64,000 nt of DNA, taken from Nostoc sp. UHCC 0702 (lineage in GTDB: Bacteria; Cyanobacteriota; Cyanobacteriia; Cyanobacteriales; Nostocaceae). The notes under the pieces are model-generated. The model did not search any database. It saw nothing but the letters and a program-made list of their open reading frames with translations, and had not been told where the DNA came from. The stretch is taken from assembly GCA_017164015.1 (NCBI GenBank), contig CP071065.1, positions 4,193,918 through 4,257,917 on the forward strand, given 5' to 3'. Below, piece after piece: positions 44,078-51,763 of the stretch (position 1 is the first letter of the stretch; every line of letters begins with the position of its first letter). Position numbers and translations under genes: made by a program.

Positions 44078-44986
44078 TTAGGATTTATAATCCTCACCAA
44101 AGAACTGGAGCAGCTGTTCAACCAGGAATTCTGGACGTTCTTCAGGAATAAAATGTCCACAGCCTTCAATGACTGTACCGCGAACATCAAGAGCAACTGC
44201 CTCCATCGCCTTAATTGGGCGATCGCCTAAACCATGAGAAGCTCCCAGAACTAGTACAGGCATTTTGAGTTTTGTTTTGGCATTTTCCTTATTTTGTTGC
44301 ACCGACTCGTAAATAGCGCGGTAAAGTCCCAGAGAAGCGCGTACTGCTCCTGGTGCAGAATACCATCGAACATACTCGTCAATTTCAGCCTCAGAGATTC
44401 CAGTGGGGTTGTAAGAAAATTTATTGAAAAAGTAAGAAATGAATATGCGTTCTCTACCTGCAATCAGTGCTTCTGGCAGGTCAGGTACAGCATTAAAGTT
44501 AAAATGCCAAATTCCGCCACCTTGGCGTGAGGTTTCTGAGGAATATCCGGCTAGGTCTTCCCAGCCAAACCCTGGAAGCGTTGCATCAAGGTTGACAAAT
44601 CTACGTACATCTTCTGGATGAGCAGACGCATAGGCGTAGTTAACTGGCGCACCCCAATCAGAACCAACTAAGAAAACGCGATCAAAACCTAGAGAATGGA
44701 CTAATTGGTAAATATCTTCAGCTTCGGTGCGGCTATCATAGCCTACAGCAGGCTTGGAAGAGTCACCAAAGCCACGAATATCAACCGCAATCACTGTATA
44801 GTGTTCTGCTAAGGCTGGCATCACTTTATGCCACTGATACCAAGTATGCGGCCAACCGTGCAACAGAACTATTGCATCGCCTTTGCCACCGATTACGTAG
44901 TGCAGGCGTATGCCGTTAACAAAAGCATATTGATGGGTAAATTTTGCTTCGAGAGTTGTTTTGATATCTGCCAAATAACTGGTCAT
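44078..44986 (-). CDS. Epoxide-hydrolase-type alpha/beta hydrolase
   Basis: A 302-residue protein. The oxyanion loop is LLHGWPHTWYQWHK, the nucleophile D110 sits in GSDWGAPV (as in epoxide hydrolases and haloalkane dehalogenases, not a Ser esterase), and the catalytic His is H278 in GCGHFIPEERPE. The tyrosines of the lid (SYFFNKF, VRWYSAPG) fit epoxide hydrolase more than dehalogenase. In this cluster it would open an epoxide or cut a C-C or ester bond of the cluster substrate. Confidence 0.88.
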   Translation of the reverse strand: MTSYLADIKTTLEAKFTHQYAFVNGIRLHYVIGGKGDAIVLLHGWPHTWYQWHKVMPALAEHYTVIAVDIRGFGDSSKPAVGYDSRTEAEDIYQLVHSLGFDRVFLVGSDWGAPVNYAYASAHPEDVRRFVNLDATLPGFGWEDLAGYSSETSRQGGGIWHFNFNAVPDLPEALIAGRERIFISYFFNKFSYNPTGISEAEIDEYVRWYSAPGAVRASLGLYRAIYESVQQNKENAKTKLKMPVLVLGASHGLGDRPIKAMEAVALDVRGTVIEGCGHFIPEERPEFLVEQLLQFFGEDYKS

Positions 44987-45116
44987 GATTGTACCTTTGC
45001 CTAAAAGTGCGTTGATGTTTTGTTCACGAGACTTTGGTTATACTTTTTAGAGCTTCCCTGAGTTTTTTGGTTGCTCTGATTGATACAACCTTGTGTCAGA
45101 AATATAGGTGAGCAAA

Positions 45117-45920
45117 TTAGTTAATTGCTCCTACACCTCCACCGTCCACCCGAATATTTGCGCCGTTAATGTAATCTGCTAGCGGACTAGCTAAATATGC
45201 AATCATGTTTGCTATTTCCTCAGGTCGTCCCAGACGACCAGTTGGGTTAGGCCAATACTCTTGCATAGCGTGCTTTTCAATGTCTACCCACTCTTTACCC
45301 CATCCTTTGCTAAGAGCAATTTGATGAAAAATATTCTTTGCTCCTTCAGTTGCAATCAGACCAGGACTCACCGTGTTGACTGTAATGCCTGTTTGGAATA
45401 ACTCCTTTGCAAGACTCACAGTCATATTTAAAATTGCGGCTTTTGTAGCTTGATAGTCAGGTAAGGAAGCATTGGGTTGAGTAGCTAATCCACTAGCAAT
45501 CTGGATGATACGTCCCCAACCTAGCTGCTTCATTTGGGGTACAAGAAGCTGAATTAGCCGTACCATAGAAATCACGTTAGCGTTATAGACTTCAGCCCAT
45601 TCCTCTGGTTGGCTAGTAGTCCAGCTCCGGTCTTCGTATGAGCCAGCATTATTGACCAAAATTTCCACACCATCAAAAATTGATAGTATTTTTTCAGCGA
45701 CTTGCTTTGCGCCTTCGTTGGTTGTCAAATCTCCAGTAACAACAACAGCTTTTCCGCCATCAAGATTAATCTCTTGAGCCACTTTATTGGCTTGCTCTTG
45801 CCTGCGTCCGTGTATGATAACGATCGCACCTTCTTTTGCTAAAGCTTTAGCGATCGCTGCACCAAGCCCACTACTACTACCAGTAATAAGAACTCGTTTA
45901 TCACGTAAATGTAAATCCAT
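45117..45920 (-). CDS. Short-chain dehydrogenase/reductase
   Basis: A 267-residue classical SDR. The cofactor motif is TGSSSGLGAAIA with HGRRQ after strand 2, which favours NADP(H). NNAG is followed by the catalytic Ser region (IIQIASGLA) and Y156xxxK160. GAGG 7 bases before ATG 45920 supports the start. It is the first minus-strand gene of the metabolite cluster and faces the NTF2-like gene across an 890-base gap. Substrate unknown; a ketone or alcohol step is likely. Confidence 0.9.
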   Translation of the reverse strand: MDLHLRDKRVLITGSSSGLGAAIAKALAKEGAIVIIHGRRQEQANKVAQEINLDGGKAVVVTGDLTTNEGAKQVAEKILSIFDGVEILVNNAGSYEDRSWTTSQPEEWAEVYNANVISMVRLIQLLVPQMKQLGWGRIIQIASGLATQPNASLPDYQATKAAILNMTVSLAKELFQTGITVNTVSPGLIATEGAKNIFHQIALSKGWGKEWVDIEKHAMQEYWPNPTGRLGRPEEIANMIAYLASPLADYINGANIRVDGGGVGAIN

Positions 45921-46372
45921 GAACTTACCTCATGGTTATATTTTTGTAGACTCTGTAACTTTGTTTGGCGATATGTAACAAACAACACGAAACCTAGCTC
46001 GGCTAATAGTTTAATGAACCGATGATAGGTCTGTATTCAACTTTGTGGTAATTCTCATCGGTGAGAAGATAGATTTAGTTTGTCTATTCCGAGAAATAAT
46101 CACCAGCAAAGTTCAGTATTTTAAGAATAAACTTATGATGTTTTATGACAAAGTGTTTAAATAAAGTTTAAGTTTATCTTCAATTTTTGCTACCTAATGG
46201 TTAGAAAACAAGGATATAAAAAAGACTACAGTCTAAATAAAATATTTTTTAAGTGTGATGAAACTGAAGTTAGTAAGTTTTACTATTAGTAGCAATTTTT
46301 ACTTACTATTTTAACAATGTTGAACTTATGGCGATCGTTCCCGCAGCGTCTCGTAGAGGAGGGAGCAAAGGT

Positions 46373-46417
46373 TTAGGCAACTCCAAGAAATAAATTATCC
46401 CGGTTGAAGTTGTTGAC
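46373..46417. repeat. Repeat with GGATAATTTATTTCTTGGAG (minus strand)
   Basis: Inverted copy of the sequence at 34435-34479. Confidence 0.6.
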
Positions 46418-46431
46418 TGATAAATGATGAA

Positions 46432-46474
46432 CGCCAGTTGCGCGAATGTCGGCACGCGATAGCCCACTGGCTCC
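46432..46474. repeat. GGAGCCAG...CTGGCG-class palindrome
   Basis: CGCCAGTTGCGCGAATG...CCCACTGGCTCC; outer arms as in the other four members, with a different inner sequence. Confidence 0.55.
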
Positions 46475-46814
46475 TGTTGACTGTGAACAATAGGATATTT
46501 TTTTACTTAGAAGTCCCTTAAGTCGCCCACTAAAATCTCCGATTTGGTAGCTGGGAATAAGATGGGGTTGAAGCCCCATCTAAATTTTTACCTTTCTGTA
46601 GCGATTGCTTCGTTCATCGCTTCGGACACATTACATTTAATTATGACTACTTACTTGATAGAAAAATTACTATCAGCTACTAACTTAAGTAATTTGCTCC
46701 AAAAATTAATTGTATTAAGTGACTTTTTACACACCAAGATAAGTTTTCCTTAAAATCATTAACTTGACTTGTTAAATTTGTGAAAAATAGGCAAGTTAAA
46801 TTTACATCTTAATT

Positions 46815-47225
46815 ATGAGAATTTCAATGTCCAACTTAGCTGCTACATCAACTAAAACACAAATAATTAAAAACCTGTTTGAAGTACTAGAATCTGGGCC
46901 GAATGCTCCCATTCAGTCCTCAGAAAGATATGTTACATTCCTCACCGAAAGCGCACAATTTCGGTTTGGAAACTTAGATACTTTGGTTGGGCACAAAGCC
47001 ATTAAAGACTCTCTAGTTGATTTTTGCCAACAAGTAAAGAGTATATATCACGACATCAAGCGAGAGTGGGAGATTGGAGATGTAGTGTTTCTGGATATGG
47101 AAGTCACTTACTACCGTCTTGATGGCATTGCCGTGACACTTCCTGTGATGGATTTCTTTCAATTTAAAGGTAACTTAATCCAAGAACTGGGAATTTACAT
47201 GGACATTAGTCCAGTATTTGCTTGA
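46815..47225 (+). CDS. NTF2/SnoaL-like protein related to the fusion C-terminus
   Basis: A 136-residue single-domain protein; the start is at 46815 or at the second Met (46827). The cone-shaped NTF2 fold is suggested by RYVTFLTESAQFRFGNLDTL, SIYHDIKREWEIGDVVFLDM and GIYMDISPVFA. These match, segment by segment, the last domain of the fusion protein (SAVYHDIKMIWEVGDVVFVEM, IFMDVNPVF). Such domains act as cyclases, isomerases or dehydratases on small hydrophobic molecules. It is the first plus-strand gene of the cluster. Confidence 0.82.
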   Translation: MRISMSNLAATSTKTQIIKNLFEVLESGPNAPIQSSERYVTFLTESAQFRFGNLDTLVGHKAIKDSLVDFCQQVKSIYHDIKREWEIGDVVFLDMEVTYYRLDGIAVTLPVMDFFQFKGNLIQELGIYMDISPVFA

Positions 47226-47338
47226 TTGGGTAAAGGCTAAAAGTTCAAGAGTGGAGAGAAAGTCCTGAGTTGAATCGCACGAAGTAAAGGTCAAACCTTT
47301 GCCTGGACTGATTTTTTTACCTTAAAAAGAACAAGAAA

Positions 47339-48717
47339 ATGTTGAATTGGTATCATTTGGTTGAAAAAAAAACTAACAAATTAAAATTATTGTTGATATC
47401 TTTACTGTCTCTGGGTTTAACAGTCGTAGTACCTATGCTGGTGTCTGGGGTGTTAATACCAACTGTAAATGCACAGGAAAGCCTTGCGTCTACCAACTCA
47501 CAAGTAAAGATCAGCATAGTTGCTAGAAACCTTAATAGTCCACGCGGACTTGCCTTCAGGACGGCGCACTTCACATTACAGAGGCTGGTATAAATGGGCA
47601 AGGAACACAAATTCCAGGGCCAGCACCGGGTGTGATTTTTAATTTTGGCTTGATGGCTTGAATGGTTCAGTGACTCGCGTTTATAAAGGAGTGCAAGAAC
47701 GTATCATCACTGATTTGCCATCCACAACGGTAGATCCGGAAAGTACTCAGCTAACGCCGTCTGTCAATGGTAGCAGCCAAACTTTTGGCTGCTACCGACA
47801 TAGCATTTGATCAAAAGGGAGATGCTTATATCATCCTTGGTTATGCCTGACTTTTCACGGTATCTGGAAAACCCCGCTTCCATTCCTCTCCCCTACAAGG
47901 AGAGAGGCTTTGATTTCTCCCCCTTCCCTCGTAGGGAAGGGGGCTGGGGGTTAGGTCTAGCGTTAGCTTTTCCACATGACGTGAAAAGTCAGTTGGTTAT
48001 GCCACTGATCCATTCTATAAAAGCAGCCTGGATTACACTGGGGCAAATCTAGCGTCACTTCTCAAGATAAATTTAACCCCAAAGGGTAAAGTCGTGTCGA
48101 TCAAAAAAATCGCCGACTTCGCACAGTACGAATCACAAAAAAATCCATCTTATGACGATCTGGTTAGCGATCCCTACTCTGTTTTAATCGAGGGCAATGA
48201 CACTTTGGTTGTTGATGGAGGTGCTAACGATCTTCTAAGGGTTGATAAACATGGCAAAATTTCTACGGAGGCTGTTTTTTATCAGCGTTACTTTCCTGAC
48301 GTAGAAATCCCCGTGCAAACCGTACCTACAAGTATCACAGTTGGTTCAGACGGAGCTTACTACATAGGCGAATTATCTGGATTTCCTTTCTTAGAAGGTG
48401 TTGCGCGTATCTTCCGCTTGATACCAGGTCAAGTGCCACAAGTCTATGCTGAGGGTTTCACTCAAATCATAGATATTGCTGCCGCCCCTGACGGTGGTCT
48501 ATATGTTCTCGAATACGCCTCCCACTCTCTGTTGTCAAGTGACCCGACCGGAGCGCTTATCTATCTGTCACCTTCTGGGCAACGTAGGACTCTGGTAAGC
48601 AATGGACTGGTTTTCCCAACCGCTATGACAGTTGATACAGATGGAGACATCTATGTTTCAAACTACGGCTCATATGCAGGAATTGGGCAAGTAGTCAGAA
48701 TTCAGATTAAAAATTAA
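47339..48717 (+). pseudogene. ScyD/ScyE-like NHL-propeller gene, broken by frameshifts and a MITE
   Basis: ATG 47339 opens a signal peptide (LLLISLLSLGLTVVVPMLV...NAQ) and the start of a beta-propeller (VKISIVARNLNSPRGLAF). The frame then breaks near 47561. Sense continues as DGALHITEAGINGQGTQIPG, shifts near 47648 to GLNGSVTRVYKGVQERIITD and near 47785 to ATDIAFDQKGDAYIILGYA. There a 145-bp element interrupts it. After the element TDPFYKSSLDYTGANLASLL follows and runs to the stop at 48717. The last 207 residues from GTG 48094 are an intact frame and might still be made, without signal peptide. The propeller repeats match the ScyD/ScyE family, secreted proteins first named in the scytonemin locus. 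Confidence 0.8.
47848..47992. mobile_element. MITE inserted in the ScyD/E-like gene, with target duplication
   Basis: The ends are inverted: CTGACTTTTCAC (47847-47858) and GTGAAAAGTCAG (47981-47992). TTGGTTATGCC stands on both sides (47837-47847 and 47993-48003). Removing the element and one duplicate joins ILGYA to TDPFYK in frame. It contains a CTCCCC...GGGGAG-like palindrome and no gene. The same ends occur at 42501-42655. Confidence 0.85.
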
Positions 48718-48744
48718 ATTTTGTGATTGATCAAAGGAGATTGC

Positions 48745-49392
48745 ATGAATATTGGAATTATTGGTTCGGGAAATATGGGCAAAGCCTTGGGAAGAATCTG
48801 GAGCAACAAAGGTCACAAAGTGCTATTCAGTTACTCGCGTGAGCCAAACAATCTGCGTGCTGTTATTGATTCCATCGCTCCAAGTGCTTTAGTTGGTACA
48901 CCTGCTGAAGCAGCACAGTTCGGGGAAGTAATTTTGATTGCAGTACCTTGGGTGGCGCTAAAAGACGCGCTCAACGCTGCCGGATCACTTGATGGCAAAG
49001 TACTGATTACATGTGTCAGCCCTCTGAAACCGGACTTTGAGGGACTGACCACAGGTTTACAAGCATTTTCGGAAATTTCTGCTGCGGAAACAATTGCCCA
49101 GTTTGCTCCAACAGCCAAAGTAGTAGAAGCGTTTAACCTGACATTTGCAGAGATATTGCAATCTGAATCCCGGCAGTTCAGTTCCGAGCAGGCCAGTGTT
49201 TTCTACTGTGGTGATGATGAACAAGCTAAGCAGGTGACTGCGGAACTAATCAAGGAAACCGGGTATGAAGCGATCGATGCCGGGCCACTTGTCACAGCAC
49301 GCACTTTAGAGTCTTTGGCAACTATTTGGGTGCAGATGGCTGTTGTAGGAGGCATGTTCCCAAACGTCGGGTTAAAAGTCTTACGCCGTTAA
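48745..49392 (+). CDS. NADP-dependent F420-type reductase (NADPH:acceptor)
   Basis: A 215-residue Rossmann protein from ATG 48745, which has AAAGGAG 6 bases upstream. The motif GIIGSGNMGKALGRIW, then SYSREP after strand 2, is the NADP-binding pattern of F420H2:NADP oxidoreductase-like and FprA-like proteins (NAD_binding F420 family). It has AAETIAQFAPTAKVVEAFNL as in those proteins. Cyanobacteria with this family often lack classical F420 enzymes, so the real acceptor is open. It closes the plus-strand side of the cluster, 27 bases after the broken propeller gene. Confidence 0.82.
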   Translation: MNIGIIGSGNMGKALGRIWSNKGHKVLFSYSREPNNLRAVIDSIAPSALVGTPAEAAQFGEVILIAVPWVALKDALNAAGSLDGKVLITCVSPLKPDFEGLTTGLQAFSEISAAETIAQFAPTAKVVEAFNLTFAEILQSESRQFSSEQASVFYCGDDEQAKQVTAELIKETGYEAIDAGPLVTARTLESLATIWVQMAVVGGMFPNVGLKVLRR

Positions 49393-49397
49393 TAAAA

Positions 49398-49482
49398 TAG
49401 GACTTACGCACACTCTACGAATTCTCAGCGTTATTGGCGGTTCGATAAATTAAGCTTTTTGGCAATTTTTGCGTAAGTCCTA
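49398..49482. mobile_element. 85-bp MITE with TAGGACTTACGCA ends
   Basis: TAGGACTTACGCA (49398-49410) and TGCGTAAGTCCTA (49470-49482) are perfect 13-bp inverted ends bounded by TA, as in IS630/Tc1-type elements. A longer relative is at 9534-9771. It begins 5 bases after the reductase stop codon. Confidence 0.75.
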
Positions 49483-49613
49483 TAGAACTATCAGGTAAGG
49501 CAAAGAGGATTTTAAACAAAGCGATCGCCATGACCATCAACTTCAAAAAGCTTTTGACCAGATACAGCACTTTTCATGTAGATTAAGTACACTACCCCGC
49601 CTGGTATCGGACA

Positions 49614-49635
49614 CCCTCCCCTGGTTTGGGGAGGG
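49614..49635. terminator. Hairpin between convergent genes
   Basis: CCCTCCCC (49614-49621) and GGGGAGGG (49628-49635) around TGGTTT, 9 bases past the aldolase stop on the minus strand. Usable from both directions. Confidence 0.5.
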
Positions 49636-49644
49636 TTAGGGAGG

Positions 49645-50592
49645 CTAGACAAGTACTCGGCTGGGAATCGGAGCTAATTCATCAGAGTAAATATCCATAA
49701 TTGCAGTTAGTAGCCGTAGTGCATCTGGTTTAAAACGTTGGAATGAATTGCGCCCGATGATAGAGCCAAATCCGCCGCCCTTGTGGATAGCACGAATTTC
49801 ATCAAGTAACACATCATCACTTTCAGTGGGGCCACCTGAAAAAATCACGACCCGCCGACCATTGAATGTACATTGCACAACATGCCGTACTCGCTCATCC
49901 AGGGTGGCAATTGGAATTTGCTCTTTTTCATAGACCTTACGGGCTGCCTCTTGCTCGATATGGGCGCTTGGTAGCTTCACCTTGATAATGTGGGCACCAA
50001 GTTGGGCAGCAATGTGGGCAGCATAGCTCGTCACGTCAATTGCAGTTTCTCCCAATTTGCTCAGACCAGAGCCACGCGGATAAGACCAGATAATTACTAC
50101 TAAGCCTTGACGCTTCGCTTCTTCAGCATAGGCGCGGATTTGCTCATACAACTCTAATCGATGACTTGAGCCAGGATAGATAGTGAAACCAATTCCCACA
50201 CAACCCAGTCTTAAGGCATCTTGAACACTCCCGGTCAAGGCTTGGTTGGGGTCTTTTTCATCTATCAGCACATCATGGTCGTTAACTTTCAAAATCAGAG
50301 GAATGTCACCCGCGAACTCTCTTGCACCCGCCTCTAGGAATCCTAAAGGTGCTGCATAGGCGTTGCAGCCTGATTCGATCGCTAACTCAAAATGATAATG
50401 AGGATTGTAAGCAAGTGGGTTAGCAGCAAAACTACGGGCAGGCCCGTGTTCAAACCCTTGATCTACGGGCAGAATAACTAGTTTACCAGTGCCTGCTAAT
50501 TTCCCATGATTGAGTAGTCGTGCCAGGTTGGTTAGGGTTCCTGGATTATCGCTGCCATACCAACTAAGAATTTCTTTAACTTGTTGGGTCAT
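49645..50592 (-). CDS. fbaB: Class I fructose-bisphosphate aldolase (DhnA/FbaB type)
   Basis: A 315-residue cytosolic TIM-barrel enzyme. GGAG 8 bases before ATG 50592 supports the start. LPVDQGFEHGP, ILKVNDHD, the Schiff-base region HIIKVKLPSAH (candidate K204) and the phosphate loop IFSGGPTESDD...GSIIGRNSFQR are typical of the archaeal-type class I aldolases. It splits or makes fructose 1,6-bisphosphate. It is the last gene of the minus-strand sugar-catabolism run. Confidence 0.92.
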   Translation of the reverse strand: MTQQVKEILSWYGSDNPGTLTNLARLLNHGKLAGTGKLVILPVDQGFEHGPARSFAANPLAYNPHYHFELAIESGCNAYAAPLGFLEAGAREFAGDIPLILKVNDHDVLIDEKDPNQALTGSVQDALRLGCVGIGFTIYPGSSHRLELYEQIRAYAEEAKRQGLVVIIWSYPRGSGLSKLGETAIDVTSYAAHIAAQLGAHIIKVKLPSAHIEQEAARKVYEKEQIPIATLDERVRHVVQCTFNGRRVVIFSGGPTESDDVLLDEIRAIHKGGGFGSIIGRNSFQRFKPDALRLLTAIMDIYSDELAPIPSRVLV

Positions 50593-50611
50593 TTTAATTC
50601 TCCAAAATAAA

Positions 50612-50887
50612 TCAGTTTTTTCTTTTAATTAATGACTTGTTGACAACAGAAGCTGAGAATGAGTTATGGGTTTTTACATCTAGCAACGGCATTTCCTGCC
50701 AACATCTGCGGCAGAACCAGTACATATGCTTATTCCGAATATGTTGCAGCATTCTATGAGAACAGTAAGGACAATTTTTCTCCTCAAGGGTTGGTCTGGA
50801 TTTAACTAGTAGCTGCTGACTGCCTTGAGCTTTGATCGAGTACTCGCTTTGAGCCGTTACTACCCAAAATGAACTGTTCCACTGCAT
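50612..50887 (-). CDS. Small zinc-ribbon protein overlapping the phosphatase gene
   Basis: A 91-residue protein with a CxxC...CxxC ribbon: CPYCSHRMLQHIRNKHMYW, then FCRRCWQEMP. This pattern recurs in small cyanobacterial proteins of unknown function. The start is probably ATG 50887, with GAAGGAT 8 bases upstream, inside the 3' end of the phosphatase gene; the frame is open further to 50968. It ends 20 bases before the aldolase start, so it is translated within the same operon. Confidence 0.6.
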   Translation of the reverse strand: MQWNSSFWVVTAQSEYSIKAQGSQQLLVKSRPTLEEKNCPYCSHRMLQHIRNKHMYWFCRRCWQEMPLLDVKTHNSFSASVVNKSLIKRKN

Positions 50888-51725
50888 TAGCAAATCCTTC
50901 CTCTTCATAGGAAGTTGTGACATACTGTGCTTGGCGTTGTACTTGCACACTGGCGTTGCCCATAGCAATGCTCAGACCGCTTTGTTCAAACATTGGTACA
51001 TCGTTAGGCATGTCACCAATGGTGGCAATCTCGTGAGCAGGAATTGTCAGGAGTTCACAGAGGCGCTGTATCACTGCTCCCTTGTTAGCACGGGGGTGTG
51101 TGACATCTAAATAGTAGGGCTGGGAGCGTGCAGCAGAGACTTGCTGACCATCACGGGAACTCGCGCCCGTCTGACAGCAGACTTGTCCACTGAACTTTTG
51201 CTGCACATCAACCTCGCATCGTGCTACTGCTTCCAAGTCATCACTGACGCCGACTATTTTGGCAACGTTGTTTAGCAGTCCATCAAAGTTGGATACAACG
51301 GTTGGTGAGAATTGAACCGTCTTTTCTTCGCGATCAACATGAGAACCGTGCCGTTGACGTACAAACCAATCCTTGCCTTGATAGATCCAAACATCCAGAC
51401 CGTGAGCAGTGATGATTTCGACGACCTGCTGAGCGATCGCTTGAGTCAGTACATTCTGATCAATAATGGAGAGGTCAGAATTAAAGAACACTGCACCATT
51501 AAAGCCAGCGATCGGGGCAGTCAAATTAAGTGCATCCACAATCATCTTCATGCCCAAAGGCGGACGACCACTAGTGATGGTGAAGATAATACCAGCCTCA
51601 TTCAGCTTTTGGACAGCTGTACGGGTGCGATTTGTCAATATCTTCTCACGAGTAACCAAAGTGCCGTCTACATCGGCAACGAGCAAAGAAATTTTAGATT
51701 GTTTGAACTCAATCGTTTGATTCAT
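50802..51725 (-). CDS. HAD-family (Cof-type) sugar phosphatase
   Basis: A 307-residue protein from ATG 51725, 38 bases after zwf; a longer frame would overlap zwf. HAD motifs: VADVDGTLV (I), TITSGRP (II), a Lys in HPRANKG (III) and IGDMPNDVPMFE (IV), with a Cof-type C2 cap between. Residues GASSRDGQQVSAARS in the cap are translated from a palindromic repeat (near 51125-51180). These enzymes remove phosphate from sugar phosphates; placement next to zwf and gnd suggests pentose or hexose phosphates. Confidence 0.87.
   Translation of the reverse strand: MNQTIEFKQSKISLLVADVDGTLVTREKILTNRTRTAVQKLNEAGIIFTITSGRPPLGMKMIVDALNLTAPIAGFNGAVFFNSDLSIIDQNVLTQAIAQQVVEIITAHGLDVWIYQGKDWFVRQRHGSHVDREEKTVQFSPTVVSNFDGLLNNVAKIVGVSDDLEAVARCEVDVQQKFSGQVCCQTGASSRDGQQVSAARSQPYYLDVTHPRANKGAVIQRLCELLTIPAHEIATIGDMPNDVPMFEQSGLSIAMGNASVQVQRQAQYVTTSYEEEGFANAVEQFILGSNGSKRVLDQSSRQSAATS
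51125..51182. repeat. Palindromic insert in the HAD phosphatase gene
   Basis: GTGCAGCAGAGACTTGCTGACC followed by ACGGGAACTCGCGCCCGT, an in-frame insertion of the interspersed-palindrome type. Relatives of the protein would be expected to lack these 15 or so residues. Confidence 0.5.
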
Positions 51726-51763
51726 AATACTGTCACTCTTATTTTTTAGAGGTTCGCATTTAC

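Larger units (their letters stand above)
45921..46814. other. Divergent intergenic region of the metabolite cluster
   Basis: Nearly 900 AT-rich bases between the SDR and NTF2-like genes, which point away from each other. It contains the GGATAATTTATTTNTTGGAGTT repeat (46373-46417, inverted), a GGAGCCAG-class palindrome (46432-46474), and a hairpin GATGGGGTTGAAGCCCCATC (46561-46580) followed by a T-rich tract. A GTA-N8-TAC (NtcA-like) match is at 46289-46302, too far from either gene to trust. Confidence 0.45.

Noticed and set aside
46289..46302. GTA-N8-TAC match resembling an NtcA site
   Set aside because: It is 500 bases from one gene and 370 from the other, lacks a matching -10 element at the right distance, and such a short motif is expected by chance in AT-rich DNA.
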